The notes beneath the pieces were generated by a model. That model was not told the DNA's origin, did no database searches, and saw nothing but the letters and a program-made list of their open reading frames with translations. A stretch of DNA of 64,000 bases, taken from assembly GCF_006494365.1 (NCBI RefSeq), contig NZ_VHIP01000007.1, forward strand, positions 124,001 through 188,000, in the 5' to 3' direction. This DNA is from Aestuariibacter sp. GS-14. GTDB taxonomy: Bacteria; Pseudomonadota; Gammaproteobacteria; Enterobacterales; Alteromonadaceae. Below, piece by piece: positions 27,282-37,869 of this stretch (position 1 is its first letter; the number at the start of each line of letters is the position of its first letter). A program made the position numbers and the translations under genes.

Positions 27282-27989
27282 TTAGTTATCTACGGAACCG
27301 CAGAAACGGTAACCTTCACCGTGGATAGTTACGATCAACTCTTCTTCACTTGGCTGCGATTCAAAGTGTTTGCGAATGCGACGAATTGTTACGTCAACAG
27401 TACGGTCATTCGGGCGTAATTCACGACCCGTCATTTCCATAATCAACTGTTCACGCGTCAGGATTTTACCTGGGTTGCTCAAGAACAGATGTAATGCTCT
27501 GAACTCACTGCGCGGTAAACGGAATTCGTGACCACTCGGGGATATTAATGAACGGCTGTCGCCATCCAGCGTCCAGCCGTTAAAGCTTACACGGCTTGGT
27601 AAATCATCGTCTTCAGCGCTGCTGTTAGTGCGGTTCAACAGGTTTCTGGCGCGAATAGTGAGTTCGCGTGGATTAAACGGCTTGGTGAGGTAATCGTCAG
27701 CACCAATCTCTAATCCTAAAATTCGGTCAACGTCGTTATCACGACCTGTCAGGAAAATCAGACCAACATTTTTGCGGTCACGCACTTCCCGAGCCAGAAT
27801 CAAACCATTTTTACCAGGCAGATTAATATCCATAATTACCAGGTTAATGGTGTGATTTTCAAAAAAATCATGCATCTGTTCGCCGTTTTCTGCCTCGAAA
27901 ACGTTATACCCTTCGGCTTCAAACAAACTCTTTAACGTGGTGCGGGTGACCACTTCATCTTCTACTATCAATATATTGGGCGTCTGCAT
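27282..27989 (-). CDS. arcA: Aerobic respiration response regulator ArcA
   Basis: A 235-residue OmpR-family regulator, very close to E. coli ArcA: '[37 protein letters not shown]', phosphoacceptor Asp in '[14 protein letters not shown]', '[27 protein letters not shown]', and a winged-helix DNA-binding domain ending '[16 protein letters not shown]'. ArcA represses respiratory genes under low oxygen with ArcB as the usual kinase. The ATG at 27989 gives the canonical MQTP start; a GTG six bases upstream is an alternative. ArcB is not in the window; an orphan histidine kinase lies directly upstream on the same strand. Confidence 0.96.
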   Translation of the reverse strand: MQTPNILIVEDEVVTRTTLKSLFEAEGYNVFEAENGEQMHDFFENHTINLVIMDINLPGKNGLILAREVRDRKNVGLIFLTGRDNDVDRILGLEIGADDYLTKPFNPRELTIRARNLLNRTNSSAEDDDLPSRVSFNGWTLDGDSRSLISPSGHEFRLPRSEFRALHLFLSNPGKILTREQLIMEMTGRELRPNDRTVDVTIRRIRKHFESQPSEEELIVTIHGEGYRFCGSVDN

Positions 27990-28091
27990 GTTCACACTCT
28001 ATTTACTATTGTTGTGTTTCTGTTCAAAGTTTAACAGATTTATATCGCTATTGGCGTATTTTGTCTTGCAATTTAGTTGCCACTTTAGGCT

Positions 28092-28121
28092 AAATTACTA
28101 GCTTAACCCAGCATTGTTCAA
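28092..28121 (-). promoter_or_regulatory. Candidate sigma-70 promoter of arcA
   Basis: Read on the minus strand: TTGAAC at 28121-28116, an 18-nt spacer, then TAATTT at 28097-28092, about 100 bp upstream of the arcA ATG. It is a match by eye only. Confidence 0.35.
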
Positions 28122-28141
28122 GAAAAATATCTACTCTGCGC

Positions 28142-29797
28142 TCATTTAACTTGTTTTTTTACAGTTACCGGAAAGGACAGAACAAATTCTACGCCCTTAC
28201 CTGGCTCACTCTCCAGCTTTATGCTGCCATCGAGTGCCTGGGTGACCAGGTTAAATACCAGATGCATACCCAAACCTGACCCCCCCTGACCCCGTTTGGT
28301 TGTAACAAAAGGATCAAAAATACGTTTTTTTATGGTTGGTGGTATGCCACTTCCGTTATCTCTGTAAATTATTTTCAGTTTTTTGTCATCCGTCAATGCT
28401 GCAATGATGTCAATTTGCCCATTTTCAACCCCTTCGAAGGCATGAATGAGCGAATTCATGATTAAATTTATCAGAATTTGATTAATTGGGCCTGCTTTTG
28501 ACACCACATTCAGTGATTCGTTGCATTCCACGTGAATGTTATGTGTAACTTTTTTCAGACGTGGACGCAATGACATGAGTGTTTCTTCTATCAGTTGCTT
28601 AACGTTAATGTCGCGAGCCTCTTCACTAGACTGATCAACCGCTACCTGTTTAAAGCTGGAGATTAAGTCAGCTGCCCGGTTAAGGTTGCGATAAATAATG
28701 TTGAGGTTTTCTTTACCTTCTTCAATAAACCGCTTCATGCTGCTGGCTTTTAGGGTTTTATCGGCAAACTGCTGATCGAGCACTGCAAGTCTGTCAAGCA
28801 TCATGGTAGAGGCAGTAATACCCAGGCCTATCGGCGTATTTACTTCATGAGCCACCCCGGCCACCATATCACCCAATGAGGCCATTTTCTCATTCTCTAC
28901 AATCTGGCGTTGGAATTGATGAAGTTTTTCCAGGGTTTGGATGAGTTCAGTGTTGGCTTCCTTTAATGCAACAGTGCGCTGATTAACTTCTTCTTCCAGC
29001 CGGCTGTTTAACTGTTGATGTTGCTGCTCGGATTGTTGTTGCTTGAGTACGTACTCCTGCATGCGGGTAAGCAACACATTTATGGTATCAATAAGTGCAT
29101 TGTATTCCCTGATGTTGCAATGTTTGGCCTGGTTTGAGTAGTCGCGGCTGCGCGCGACACTTTGTAGCACCAATACTAAATCCTGCACCGGGCTACTGAG
29201 GGTATGACCAAATCGGTAGGCAACCAGAAACGCAACAATGATAATCAGTAGCAGGGTGGCAATTTGCACTGTAATGGAATTACTCACAAACGCGTTGTAA
29301 GCCTCGGCTGAAATACGGATATACACATATCCGTAGGTTTGGTTTTTGGCGTTGATCGGGCGGATAATTTCAAACACATCGCCGTCAAATCTGGCTGTGT
29401 AATACCGGGCCATGTTACCGATGCGACTCTCTACAGCGGTGTTGCTGGATTTGGTGTATAGCGCCACCATCTCTGGGGTGGGGCTTTCGTTAATACTGTA
29501 TATGTGGGCGTTTAATACATCGTCGTAGTGTTTAAGACTGTTGAGCAGCAGATTAAGGGCGTCGGTTTGCGCCGCCTTTTGTTCGAAATCCAGTGGGATC
29601 ACCGATAAAACCGGCAGTGATGCTGCTGCAATCATATCGGCAACTGCGCGCGTTTCATTTTCCAGTTGCGTTTTCATTCTGGAATGCTGGGTATAGTTAG
29701 ATATCACCGATGAAATCAGCAGCGCTCCACCGGAGATTGACAGCACCAGCCAAAGTAAAATGTTGCGAATGGATAGCCGTGACGGCGTCTGCAGCAT
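28142..29797 (-). CDS. Membrane-bound sensor histidine kinase (orphan)
   Basis: A 551-residue kinase: N-terminal membrane helix (about 12-33), a periplasmic sensor region (about 35-180), a second helix (about 186-206, IATLLLIIIVAFLVAYRFG), a HAMP-like linker, a coiled coil (about 250-310), then the phosphoacceptor site 'MASLGDMVAGVAHEVNTPIGLGITAS' and HATPase motifs 'ILINLIMNSLIHAF' (N box), 'YRDNGSGIP' and 'GQGGSGLGMHLVFNLV'. The HEVNTPIG form of the H box is common in marine gammaproteobacterial kinases. No cognate regulator is adjacent other than arcA, 146 bp downstream on the same strand. The ligand is unknown. Confidence 0.9.
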   Translation of the reverse strand: MLQTPSRLSIRNILLWLVLSISGGALLISSVISNYTQHSRMKTQLENETRAVADMIAAASLPVLSVIPLDFEQKAAQTDALNLLLNSLKHYDDVLNAHIYSINESPTPEMVALYTKSSNTAVESRIGNMARYYTARFDGDVFEIIRPINAKNQTYGYVYIRISAEAYNAFVSNSITVQIATLLLIIIVAFLVAYRFGHTLSSPVQDLVLVLQSVARSRDYSNQAKHCNIREYNALIDTINVLLTRMQEYVLKQQQSEQQHQQLNSRLEEEVNQRTVALKEANTELIQTLEKLHQFQRQIVENEKMASLGDMVAGVAHEVNTPIGLGITASTMMLDRLAVLDQQFADKTLKASSMKRFIEEGKENLNIIYRNLNRAADLISSFKQVAVDQSSEEARDINVKQLIEETLMSLRPRLKKVTHNIHVECNESLNVVSKAGPINQILINLIMNSLIHAFEGVENGQIDIIAALTDDKKLKIIYRDNGSGIPPTIKKRIFDPFVTTKRGQGGSGLGMHLVFNLVTQALDGSIKLESEPGKGVEFVLSFPVTVKKQVK

Positions 29798-29919
29798 GGT
29801 TTAATGAAGGTGTATTTGATAATAACTTAATATTGGCGCATAAATGTTAAAAAAGAAAGAAATCAGCAGGATATTCTCAGATATTGTTTCCGGTGAGCGG
29901 CTTTTTAAAAGGGAGGATG

Positions 29920-30258
29920 TTACTTCTTTGCCCAATCCGGAACAGGGACTTCCAATAGCATAAACACATCAGCCACTGGCATCTGCAGATGGCTGGCGAT
30001 GGATTTGAATGTATCAGGCTGCTGAGGAAGCGGTAAATCAGTTAGATCAGATAAGCACAGACACACCATGCCGCCTTGGGGAATATCGAGAGCAGGAATC
30101 GGGGCTTTGGCGATACGGTACAGTGTATGTGGGCAAAGGCTTGTGCGTTCAGGTGCCTGCACGCATTGTTCAGGCACCTGGGCAATCGCTGCCGGACATA
30201 ACATCACTGCAATCAGTAACAGATGTTTACCTGTGATGTTGCATCCGGTTATTTTCAT
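29920..30258 (-). CDS. Small exported cysteine-containing protein, coupled to glgA
   Basis: A 112-residue protein not recognised as a known family. It begins with a typical signal peptide (MKITGCNITGKHLLLIAVMLCPAAIA, cleavage before QVPEQ). The mature part of about 86 residues has four cysteines (PEQC, TSLC and VCLC), suggesting two disulfides or a metal site, and ends in 'LLEVPVPDWAKK'. The start overlaps the glgA stop by 4 bp (ATGA), so it is translated from the glgA message and is probably real. No function can be assigned. Confidence 0.72.
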   Translation of the reverse strand: MKITGCNITGKHLLLIAVMLCPAAIAQVPEQCVQAPERTSLCPHTLYRIAKAPIPALDIPQGGMVCLCLSDLTDLPLPQQPDTFKSIASHLQMPVADVFMLLEVPVPDWAKK

Positions 30259-31682
30259 GCCAGCATACTCTCGTACAGCGCAATATAAGATTCAGCCGCC
30301 GCTTTCCAGGTAAAGCGGGTACGCATGCCTCTTTGCTGCATAATTCTGAACGTATCGGTACACTCGTAATAAGCCAACATGGCACGACGGATACAATTTA
30401 ATAAGGCGTCGGGCGTTGGGTCGAAAAACACGAAGCCGGTTGCGTTCTGTGGGTCTTGTTCAGGGTCGATAACGGTATCTTTTAAACCGCCCACTCCCCG
30501 AACGATAGGCACGGTGCCGTAGGCCAGACTGTACATTTGATTTAGGCCACAAGGTTCAAATTGTGATGGCATCAGGAAGAAATCAGCCCCCGCCTCGATG
30601 AGATGTGCATGTTCAGTACTAAAGCCGTTAATGAATGCAAATTTACCCGGATGCTGCTCGGCAAATTCACCTAAATCCTGGCATACACTCGGATCGCCAG
30701 TTCCAATAATAACCATTTGTAGTTTATGCTGCATCAGGCGGTCCAGGATGGGAACCAGATAGCCAAACCCTTTTTGTTCAGTTAAGCGGCATACCATGCC
30801 AAACACTGGCGTGCGAGGCTCTACAGACAGGTTTGAACGCTTTTGCAGATTAGCTTTACATTCTGCCTTGCCGGTTAAATCATCAGCATTGAAGTGCGCA
30901 GGAATATAGCCGTCTGTCATTGGATTCCATTGGCTGTAGTCACATCCGTTTAAAATACCTGACAGGTCGCTGGCGCGCTGCACTAAGCGGTCGTGAAGCC
31001 CATGGCTGCCCAGATTGGTTAACAACTCGGTAGCGTAGTTTGGACTTACTGTGGTCACTTTGTTGGCGCATTCAATGGCGGATTGCAGGTAATTGATGTA
31101 ACCGCCATGTACCTGGTCCAGAATGCGAGGATGATGACGTAAAAAAGGAATGTCTTCGAGCCGGTGCACGCCCTGAAAGGCGGCATTGTGTATGGTAAAC
31201 ACCGAGCGGGTGCGGGCAAAAAAGCCTGAAGGGTCCTGCTTCATTAAGAAGGGCAGCATAGCGCTGTGCCAGTCGTGGCAGTGAATAATATCGGGCTGTT
31301 CGTTCAGGCTTTGCAAAGCATGCAGCACGGCACCACTGAAAAACGCAAAGCGCTCGCCGTTGTCGCCATATGCCTCATAGGCGCTGTTGTATAATCCATC
31401 CCGGTCGAAATATTCCGGGTAGTCAACAAAATACACATTGATACCGCGCCACGCTAAATGACGAAGGGTAAAGTGATACACCTTACTTTCGGTAAACAGT
31501 GTCTGCGCCGGACAAACCTCTGGTAAATTGAGTTGTTTGGCGATGGTTTTGTAATAAGGCAGATAGATACTGACATCGTGGCCTGCGGCTTTCAGTGCCA
31601 ATGGCAATGCCTTGCCGACATCTGCCAGCCCACCGGTTTTTACTAAATCTTCAACTTCCGAGATAGCAAAGACAATCTTCAA
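30255..31682 (-). CDS. glgA: Glycogen synthase GlgA
   Basis: A 475-residue GT5-family glucosyltransferase that elongates alpha-1,4-glucan from ADP-glucose. Seen: the N-terminal 'KTGGLADVGKALPLAL' ADP-glucose motif, 'YFDRDGLYN', 'IIHCHDWHSAMLPFL', 'FTIHNAAFQG', and the C-terminal GT-B motif 'FFLMPSQFEPCGLNQMYSLAYGTVPIVRGVGGLKDTV' carrying the conserved Glu-x7-Glu-like site and the KTGGL-like repeat. Starts at TTG with AGGAG upstream. The other glycogen genes (glgB, glgC, glgP) are not in the window, so glgA is isolated here, followed only by the small exported protein. Confidence 0.95.
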   Translation of the reverse strand: MKIVFAISEVEDLVKTGGLADVGKALPLALKAAGHDVSIYLPYYKTIAKQLNLPEVCPAQTLFTESKVYHFTLRHLAWRGINVYFVDYPEYFDRDGLYNSAYEAYGDNGERFAFFSGAVLHALQSLNEQPDIIHCHDWHSAMLPFLMKQDPSGFFARTRSVFTIHNAAFQGVHRLEDIPFLRHHPRILDQVHGGYINYLQSAIECANKVTTVSPNYATELLTNLGSHGLHDRLVQRASDLSGILNGCDYSQWNPMTDGYIPAHFNADDLTGKAECKANLQKRSNLSVEPRTPVFGMVCRLTEQKGFGYLVPILDRLMQHKLQMVIIGTGDPSVCQDLGEFAEQHPGKFAFINGFSTEHAHLIEAGADFFLMPSQFEPCGLNQMYSLAYGTVPIVRGVGGLKDTVIDPEQDPQNATGFVFFDPTPDALLNCIRRAMLAYYECTDTFRIMQQRGMRTRFTWKAAAESYIALYESMLA

Positions 31683-31743
31683 CCTGTTTCTCCTGCGCTT
31701 ACCGTGATTCTTATGTTGGAATCACAAATTACCACAGAAAAAA

Positions 31744-32829
31744 TTAATTTTGTGCAAAATAAACAGAGAATCTGGTGTTTTGCGCCAGCGTTGCGGGTTG
31801 CTTAAATTGTTCGGTAAGTAATTCGGCATAAGGCAAAAAGCGATTTGCCACCAGATACAGTTTGCCGTTGCTGGTTAAACGCTGCTTTACACCGGCAATA
31901 AAGTCGCGCGAAATGCGGTAGTCGATTTTTACTCCAGTGTGAAAAGGAGGGTTGGTTACAATGGTTTGAAACCGGTGATTCACGCCCTGTAGGGTATCCG
32001 CCGCAATGATTGTTGCCTGACTATTATTCAGCGACAGCGTATGCGCACTGCTCCATAAAGCCAGTGCACTTACATCAAGTAATTCAGTTTGAATGCGTGC
32101 ACCAACACTCAGCAGGTAGCTTGCAATCACGCCAGAACCGCACGCAAAATCCAACAAGGTGCCCGACAGCGTAGCTGGCAATTTAGTTAGCAACAGTGCA
32201 GTGCCTTCATCGAGCTCCCGGTGACTAAATACTCCCGGCAATGAACACACTTGCCACTCGTGCTCTTTGAGTGAATAGGTATCAACGGCTGTCCAGTCGT
32301 GTAATGAAAATTGACCTGGTGCGTTTTCGATATCACAGGTCATCCAACTGCAGTGACGGGCGGAGTCGAGCTTGTGTACCGCACCAAACTGCTGCATGGC
32401 TTTGCCTGCGCTTTTGATGCCACCCTTGTTTTCGCCAATCACGTGAACCCGCCCGGTATTGCCTACCAGATGCGCGGCCATAGCCATCAGCATGTTCAAA
32501 TGCGCTTTGGCTTTTGGCATGAAAATGAGCACATCGGTTGCGCTGGCTTGCGTCACGGCAGGCGCAAATATGTGCTTATGATTACCTTGTTCAGCAACCA
32601 TATTAATTGCCTGGGGTTTATCGCATATGTCCCGGCTATCGAACTGCGCTGCTCCGCTGTGCCCGGACGCCTGGCAAAATACATCGTAATACTGATGTAA
32701 TGCCGTGAGGCTGAATGCCTGCAGCGCAGGAAACAATCCTGCATCGTCAGCATTAATCACTAACCAGTCGCCTTGCTCCAACTGGTCGATATTGCGGATA
32801 ACAAGTTGAGATGCCGGTGATAAACTCAT
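31744..32829 (-). CDS. rsmC: 16S rRNA m2G1207 methyltransferase RsmC
   Basis: A 361-residue protein with two Rossmann-like methyltransferase domains. The N-terminal one is degenerate ('[24 protein letters not shown]', '[14 protein letters not shown]'); the C-terminal one is active, with the SAM-binding '[15 protein letters not shown]' and the catalytic '[10 protein letters not shown]' (NPPF motif for guanine N2 methylation). This arrangement separates RsmC from the related RlmG. It overlaps trmB by 4 bp, forming an RNA-methylation pair. Confidence 0.92.
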   Translation of the reverse strand: MSLSPASQLVIRNIDQLEQGDWLVINADDAGLFPALQAFSLTALHQYYDVFCQASGHSGAAQFDSRDICDKPQAINMVAEQGNHKHIFAPAVTQASATDVLIFMPKAKAHLNMLMAMAAHLVGNTGRVHVIGENKGGIKSAGKAMQQFGAVHKLDSARHCSWMTCDIENAPGQFSLHDWTAVDTYSLKEHEWQVCSLPGVFSHRELDEGTALLLTKLPATLSGTLLDFACGSGVIASYLLSVGARIQTELLDVSALALWSSAHTLSLNNSQATIIAADTLQGVNHRFQTIVTNPPFHTGVKIDYRISRDFIAGVKQRLTSNGKLYLVANRFLPYAELLTEQFKQPATLAQNTRFSVYFAQN

Positions 32830-33545
32830 TCAGTGCGCTCGTATATTAAATCCCATACGCCATGGCCCAGTTTTTGGCCACGTACTTCAAATTTGGTAAT
32901 AGGGCGGTAGGCCGGACGTTCAACGTAATCGCCTTCCTGCGCCGTATTGGTATAACCCGGTGCAGCATTCATTACTTCTGCCATGTACTGGGCATAAGGT
33001 TCCCAATCGGTAGCCATATGGAACGTACCACCAGGGGCTAATTTGGTTCTCACTAATTCGGCAAATTCAGCCTGAACAATACGACGTTTATGATGGCGTT
33101 TTTTATGCCAGGGATCGGGAAAGAACAGTTGTAAACGATGCAGGCTGCCGTCTGGGATCATGTTCTTCAAAACTTCAACAGCATCGTGTTCCATGACTCG
33201 CAGATTTTCAACGCCGAGTTCACCTGCGTCAGCTAAGCATGCGCCAACACCCGGGCGGTGTACTTCAATGCCCAGGAAGTTAAGTTCTGGTGCGGCATGG
33301 GCCATGGCAACCAGTGACTTACCCATGCCAAAGCCAATTTCAACCACAACCGGGGCATCTTTGCCAAAGGTGCCGGCCAGGTCCAGCGGCTGAGCTTGAT
33401 ATTCAATACCTTTCGTTGGCCAGTAAGTTTCCAGCGCGCGCGCCTGTCCATTGGTTAAGCGGCCTTCGCGCTTAACATAGCTCTTAACTTTGCTGATATA
33501 AATGCCTGCGGCTTCGGCTTCTGCCTGCGTTTTAAATTGACCCAT
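32826..33545 (-). CDS. trmB: tRNA (guanine-N7-)-methyltransferase TrmB
   Basis: A 239-residue enzyme making m7G46 in the variable loop of tRNAs. Motifs: '[16 protein letters not shown]' (SAM site), '[13 protein letters not shown]', '[16 protein letters not shown]' and '[14 protein letters not shown]'. The ATG at 33545 is preceded by GAGG; a GTG three codons earlier is possible. Length equals the E. coli protein. Its 3' end overlaps rsmC. Confidence 0.96.
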   Translation of the reverse strand: MGQFKTQAEAEAAGIYISKVKSYVKREGRLTNGQARALETYWPTKGIEYQAQPLDLAGTFGKDAPVVVEIGFGMGKSLVAMAHAAPELNFLGIEVHRPGVGACLADAGELGVENLRVMEHDAVEVLKNMIPDGSLHRLQLFFPDPWHKKRHHKRRIVQAEFAELVRTKLAPGGTFHMATDWEPYAQYMAEVMNAAPGYTNTAQEGDYVERPAYRPITKFEVRGQKLGHGVWDLIYERTE

Positions 33546-33642
33546 ACTGTTCACTACCTCTGTTTCGCAGCGGCATTATCCACTTAGTGCTCGTAAATGC
33601 AACGATTATAGCGTGAAATGGCCGGTTTTGGCGGGCTATAGA

Positions 33643-34329
33643 TTAAATCGGCAGGCCTTTCACGATCAGTGATGCAACTTCCTCTGGCTGTTCAATCAGC
33701 ATCATGTGCCCGCAGTGTTTCAGTATGCTCAGCGTTGCCTTCGGCAGGTTGTTGGCCGCCTTTTGAATTGACGGCAGAGGAACAACTGCATCAGCGTCGG
33801 CTGCGATCAGGTGTACCTGCACGCCAAGCGCTGATAGCTGGCTGGTTAAATCCTTACGTGGTGTAGTGCTGGAAACGTGAGCAAGTAATGTTGCGCCACC
33901 CAGATCCTCGGCCATGTCGATTATCACAGGGAGCAGTGAATCGTGTTTATCCGGAATAATCATATTGGCCAGATACTGGCTTTGACGCGAAGAGAATTTG
34001 CCCTGTTTAAGTACCGCGAGTAATTGTTTGCGACGTGCAGTCTCTTCGTCGGTAAGACCAAGCGGTGAATAGCCTAAGAGTGTGAGTGAACTCACCTTTT
34101 CGGGGTAAGTAAGCGCCCACAGCGCAGCGATATATCCGCCCATGGAGTAACCAACCAAATGCACTTTCTCACCGTCGGGTACTCTGTCGCTGGTAAGAGC
34201 AAGCATATCCTGCAGGGTATTGGCCCATTGCAGGGGGACGTAACAGCGCTGCATGGCAGGCAGTTTTTTCCATACAGGAAACCAAACGCGTTCGTCGCAC
34301 AGAGTGCCGGGAAGAAAAAGTACAGTCAT
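33643..34329 (-). CDS. Alpha/beta-hydrolase
   Basis: A 228-residue alpha/beta-hydrolase starting at the ATG at 34329 (MTVLFLPGTLCDERVW). Nucleophile elbow 'LVGYSMGGYIAALWA' (G-x-S-x-G), acid in 'IAADADAVVP' and the catalytic His in 'ILKHCGHMMLIEQPEEV'. The lid region is short. It resembles BioH/MenH/3-oxoadipate lactonase-type hydrolases, but neither biotin nor menaquinone genes lie nearby and the substrate cannot be named. It is divergent from mutY across 114 bp. Confidence 0.82.
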   Translation of the reverse strand: MTVLFLPGTLCDERVWFPVWKKLPAMQRCYVPLQWANTLQDMLALTSDRVPDGEKVHLVGYSMGGYIAALWALTYPEKVSSLTLLGYSPLGLTDEETARRKQLLAVLKQGKFSSRQSQYLANMIIPDKHDSLLPVIIDMAEDLGGATLLAHVSSTTPRKDLTSQLSALGVQVHLIAADADAVVPLPSIQKAANNLPKATLSILKHCGHMMLIEQPEEVASLIVKGLPI

Positions 34330-34443
34330 AAAAATAAACCTGATTGGGGATTGCAATCGTAACAGGCTCTACGTTGGTGAGGCAATCACTGATACACTTA
34401 CTGGCTTTCGGGCCGTATTACACACATTATTTTTGGGAAGTTT

Positions 34444-35487
34444 ATGCAGCAGTTGTTTTCCGATCGCATATTAACCTGGTTCGACGAGCACGGGCGCAAA
34501 CATTTACCGTGGCAACAGGATATTTCGCCATACCGGGTGTGGGTGTCTGAAATTATGTTGCAGCAAACTCAGGTAACTACGGTGATCCCGTATTTTGAGC
34601 GCTTTATGGCTCGCTTCCCTACCGTTGTGGCGCTGGCCAATGCTCCACAGGACGATGTATTACAGCTTTGGACTGGCTTAGGGTATTACGCCAGAGCCAG
34701 AAATCTGCACAAAGCCGCAATATGTGTTCGCGATGAACATCAAGGTGTCTTTCCTGACACCCTTGAGCAGGTGATGGCACTACCCGGCATTGGGCGTTCC
34801 ACCGCTGGGGCTATTTTGTCGATTGCAGGTGGGCAGTCGCATCCCATTCTGGACGGCAATGTTAAGCGGGTCCTGGCGCGCTATTTTGCTATCAGCGGCT
34901 GGCCCGGCGCGAAAAGTGTAGAGACTTCACTGTGGGAATATGCGACTGAATTAACACCGCCAGAGCGCGCAAATCACTATACCCAGGCCATGATGGACAT
35001 GGGCGCAACCCTGTGTACGCGCAGCAAACCAAAATGTGATGCATGTCCGCTGCAAACTGATTGTGTAGCTTACGCACAGGGCAAACAAACTGACTATCCG
35101 GGTAAAAAGCCTAAAAAGGCACTGCCAGTAAAGCAAACTGTGATGAGCGTTATCCTGTGCCAGCGCGCGGTGCTGTTACAACAGCGCCCGCAAACCGGAA
35201 TCTGGGGAGGGCTTTGGAGTTTCTTTGAGCGGGCGCCGGACACTGTGCTATCGCCGCAACTACGCCAACTGATTGGGGAGCATGAATCGCTAAATTTGGT
35301 GGAGCCGTTTCGGCATACTTTCTCGCATTATCACCTGGATATTCAGCCAGAAATACTGAGCTGTGAGCGTGTTCCACAACAGCTTAGCGAACCTGGCTGG
35401 CGATGGGTGAGTCTGGATGAACCGCTGGAAGTAGGTGTACCCACTCCGGTCACCAGAATATTGAAAGCGTTGGGCAGTAACTTATAA
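34444..35487 (+). CDS. mutY: A/G-specific adenine DNA glycosylase MutY
   Basis: A 347-residue HhH-GPD glycosylase that removes adenine opposite 8-oxoguanine. Catalytic Glu in '[18 protein letters not shown]', helix-hairpin-helix '[16 protein letters not shown]', catalytic Asp in '[16 protein letters not shown]', and the [4Fe-4S] ligands '[17 protein letters not shown]' (C-x6-C-x2-C-x5-C). The C-terminal Nudix-like domain ('[17 protein letters not shown]') reads 8-oxoG. In many gammaproteobacteria yggX follows directly; here yggX is 11.8 kb away and a convergent kinase gene overlaps the mutY end by 6 bp. Confidence 0.97.
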   Translation: MQQLFSDRILTWFDEHGRKHLPWQQDISPYRVWVSEIMLQQTQVTTVIPYFERFMARFPTVVALANAPQDDVLQLWTGLGYYARARNLHKAAICVRDEHQGVFPDTLEQVMALPGIGRSTAGAILSIAGGQSHPILDGNVKRVLARYFAISGWPGAKSVETSLWEYATELTPPERANHYTQAMMDMGATLCTRSKPKCDACPLQTDCVAYAQGKQTDYPGKKPKKALPVKQTVMSVILCQRAVLLQQRPQTGIWGGLWSFFERAPDTVLSPQLRQLIGEHESLNLVEPFRHTFSHYHLDIQPEILSCERVPQQLSEPGWRWVSLDEPLEVGVPTPVTRILKALGSNL

Positions 35488-37869
35488 ACCCGAATGGTTG
35501 TGTTGTTCCTGAATCAGTTGGTTTGTTAACTCATCGGCAAGAAGCAGGTTGTAGTCTCCCAGCGCATCTTTAATTTCGGTAAGTGCGTTGAGGTACAAGG
35601 GATATGTTCTAATGGATGACGTGATGATTTCAAGGGATTGCGCATTGTCTTTGAATATGGATTGAGAGAGAGACTGCAAGCGCTCGGTCAGTGTCATGGT
35701 TAGGTCTATCCCACAGGCGTGATCGTTTTCCTCAGGTGTCTGCTGTGTAAGCCACGCCGACAGCAACGGTAACGCACTCAGCGCATTATTCAGATTCGCT
35801 ATTTGTTGGTGGGATGGCCGTTTATCACTTTTTAGCGCTGTTTCTATTTCCGCTGCCGTGGCGGAAATGGCAAGCAAACCCAGGTTACCACCTGTGCCTT
35901 TTAGGGTATGCGCGAGTGATTTGGCGGCACAGGTATCCCCGATTGCCAGAAACGCTTGCAGGTCTTCCCCTGCGCGTTGGTATTTGCCGATAAAGCTGGT
36001 TAGCAATGAATGAAGCAATGCCTGCCTGCCGTTCATGTTTTGGAAAGGCTTCAGTAAATCAATGCCTGCAATATCCGGAAAGGTGGGGGTTTTTGTGGTG
36101 GCCGGAGCGGCTATCTCTGCAGCAACGCCATCTAGCTTTAATACGTTAATAATGACCTGCGCGATGGTCTCTGGCGCAATGGGTTTCGATATATGGTCGT
36201 CCATTCCACTGCGCAAATGCTTGGCTTTGTCTTCTTCCCGGGAATGCGCAGTCATAGCGATAATTGGCGTATTTGACCGGAATTCTGGCAAATTCCGCAA
36301 TTCTTTCATTGTGGAAATACCATCCATTCCGGGCATCTGTATATCCATAAAAATAAGGTCAAAGCATTCATGTTTCACTATTTCCAGAGCCTTAAAACCA
36401 GAGTCACAGGTAATCACTCTGCATCCCAGATCGATCAGCATTGCCGCGGCTACCTGCAGGTTAATATGATTGTCATCTACAACCAGTACGGCGAGATTAG
36501 TAAACTTGGGGGCGGATTCTGTGTCGAGTTTGTCGGTATAGCGAATAATCGATTCACCGGATAATGCCTGAAACAGTTCTTTGGTTCGAACCGGTTTGAG
36601 TAAGTGATAATCCGCATCCTCACCGTCATTAATGATGTCTTCATAGTTTTCCAGTGAGATACAGGTTACGTTGCATGCTGGCAGCCTGCTTTTTATGGTG
36701 GGTATTTTGATGCGATCAGCATTACTCATATGACTAAGATCCAGCAGGAAGTGCAGCGCATTACCGGATGCATTCAAACTGTCAAATGCTACTTCATCAA
36801 AGGTATCGCAAATCGTTAACGAGGCGATACTTGTATTAGAGAATATCGATGTAAGCTTGGTCTGATATTGCAGGCAATTGGTAAGCACCACAACGTGCTT
36901 ATTGAATAGCCTGGGATTATACACATCACACAGAGTATGTTGGTCTGCAACCATTGAGGCAAGTGAAAAGTAGAACTCTGAGCCTTCGCCAGGAACACTG
37001 CGAACGTGTAAGCTTGATGCCATGGCGTTAATGTAACTCGCTGAAATAGCCAGCCCAAGTCCTGTGCCTCCGTATTTTCTTGTTACTGAGGAATCACTCT
37101 GTGAGAAGGCTTCGAACAAGTTCGTCATTTTGTCTGGTTGAATACCGATACCCGTGTCTTTTACGCTAATGGTAACACCTGTTGTTTCGTTGAAATCCGC
37201 CGTTAATACAACAAATCCCTGGTCGGTAAATTTAATGGCATTAGACAGTAAATTACCGATAACTTGCTGAAGCTTGTGGCCATCTCCAATGAATGAGTTA
37301 GGAATTTGTGGCGAAATAATCGTGATGATGTCGAGGTCTTTCTTTCGTGCGTTAGGTGCAAAATTATGCGCCACCGTTTCGAGTGTATGCCTCAAGTCAA
37401 ATTCGTGTTGTTCAAGTGTTACGCCAACAGCATCAATTTTTGAAAAATCGAGAATGTCATTAATAACGGCAATGAGTAGCTTGCCGCTTTGAATTGCTGA
37501 CTGGATTAAAGAATTGCGCTGGAAATCACTTTTGCATTTGCGCATTGAGTAGAGCATACCCAGTACCCCATTAAGGGGCGTGCGAATCTCGTGACTCATA
37601 TTGGCTAAAAATTCAGATTTTGCCTGAGCGAGCTTGATAGCTTCGTCTCTTGCGTCAGCAATTTCCTGAGTGCGCTTTATAATTTCGGCTTCCAGGCCGT
37701 CCATGTATTGCTCGAGTTTACTATTTGCCTCATACAGCTGAAGTGACCGTTTTGTGAGTATACTTTCAGCTTCAAGTCTGGCTTGACGCTCTCTTTTGTA
37801 TTTTCGTTCCATGACTTGTAACTGCTTTTGCAGGTTTTCGAGCTGAGATACCGTTGTTTGTGTAGTCAT
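35482..37869 (-). CDS. Cytoplasmic hybrid histidine kinase with degenerate and active receivers and Hpt domain
   Basis: A 795-residue hybrid kinase without membrane segments or a recognisable N-terminal sensor domain. Order: coiled coil (about 5-90), HisKA with '[18 protein letters not shown]', HATPase_c ('[15 protein letters not shown]', 'VKDTGIGI', '[10 protein letters not shown]'), a divergent receiver (about 325-450, lacking a clear DD/D/K set), a complete receiver ('[15 protein letters not shown]', Asp in '[13 protein letters not shown]', Lys in 'HISKPI'), and an Hpt domain ('[16 protein letters not shown]'). This is BarA/TorS-like phosphorelay architecture with no sensor. It is divergent from the chemosensory operon, so it probably takes its signal through a partner, possibly that operon. 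Confidence 0.9.
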   Translation of the reverse strand: MTTQTTVSQLENLQKQLQVMERKYKRERQARLEAESILTKRSLQLYEANSKLEQYMDGLEAEIIKRTQEIADARDEAIKLAQAKSEFLANMSHEIRTPLNGVLGMLYSMRKCKSDFQRNSLIQSAIQSGKLLIAVINDILDFSKIDAVGVTLEQHEFDLRHTLETVAHNFAPNARKKDLDIITIISPQIPNSFIGDGHKLQQVIGNLLSNAIKFTDQGFVVLTADFNETTGVTISVKDTGIGIQPDKMTNLFEAFSQSDSSVTRKYGGTGLGLAISASYINAMASSLHVRSVPGEGSEFYFSLASMVADQHTLCDVYNPRLFNKHVVVLTNCLQYQTKLTSIFSNTSIASLTICDTFDEVAFDSLNASGNALHFLLDLSHMSNADRIKIPTIKSRLPACNVTCISLENYEDIINDGEDADYHLLKPVRTKELFQALSGESIIRYTDKLDTESAPKFTNLAVLVVDDNHINLQVAAAMLIDLGCRVITCDSGFKALEIVKHECFDLIFMDIQMPGMDGISTMKELRNLPEFRSNTPIIAMTAHSREEDKAKHLRSGMDDHISKPIAPETIAQVIINVLKLDGVAAEIAAPATTKTPTFPDIAGIDLLKPFQNMNGRQALLHSLLTSFIGKYQRAGEDLQAFLAIGDTCAAKSLAHTLKGTGGNLGLLAISATAAEIETALKSDKRPSHQQIANLNNALSALPLLSAWLTQQTPEENDHACGIDLTMTLTERLQSLSQSIFKDNAQSLEIITSSIRTYPLYLNALTEIKDALGDYNLLLADELTNQLIQEQHNHSGL

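Noticed and set aside
31704-31725. Hairpin GTGATTC / GAATCAC upstream of glgA
   Set aside because: No T-run on either strand and only a 7-bp stem; it could be a 5' UTR structure but is too weak to annotate.
32311-32700. 129-codon plus-strand frame antisense to rsmC
   Set aside because: No ribosome-binding site or recognisable feature; rsmC on the other strand is fully conserved.
34349-34358. Palindrome GATTGCAATC between the hydrolase and mutY
   Set aside because: Only 10 bp, no second copy and no known matching regulator; not enough to call an operator.
36035-36469. 144-codon plus-strand frame inside the hybrid kinase
   Set aside because: Opposite to the conserved receiver and Hpt domains of the kinase; no ribosome-binding site.
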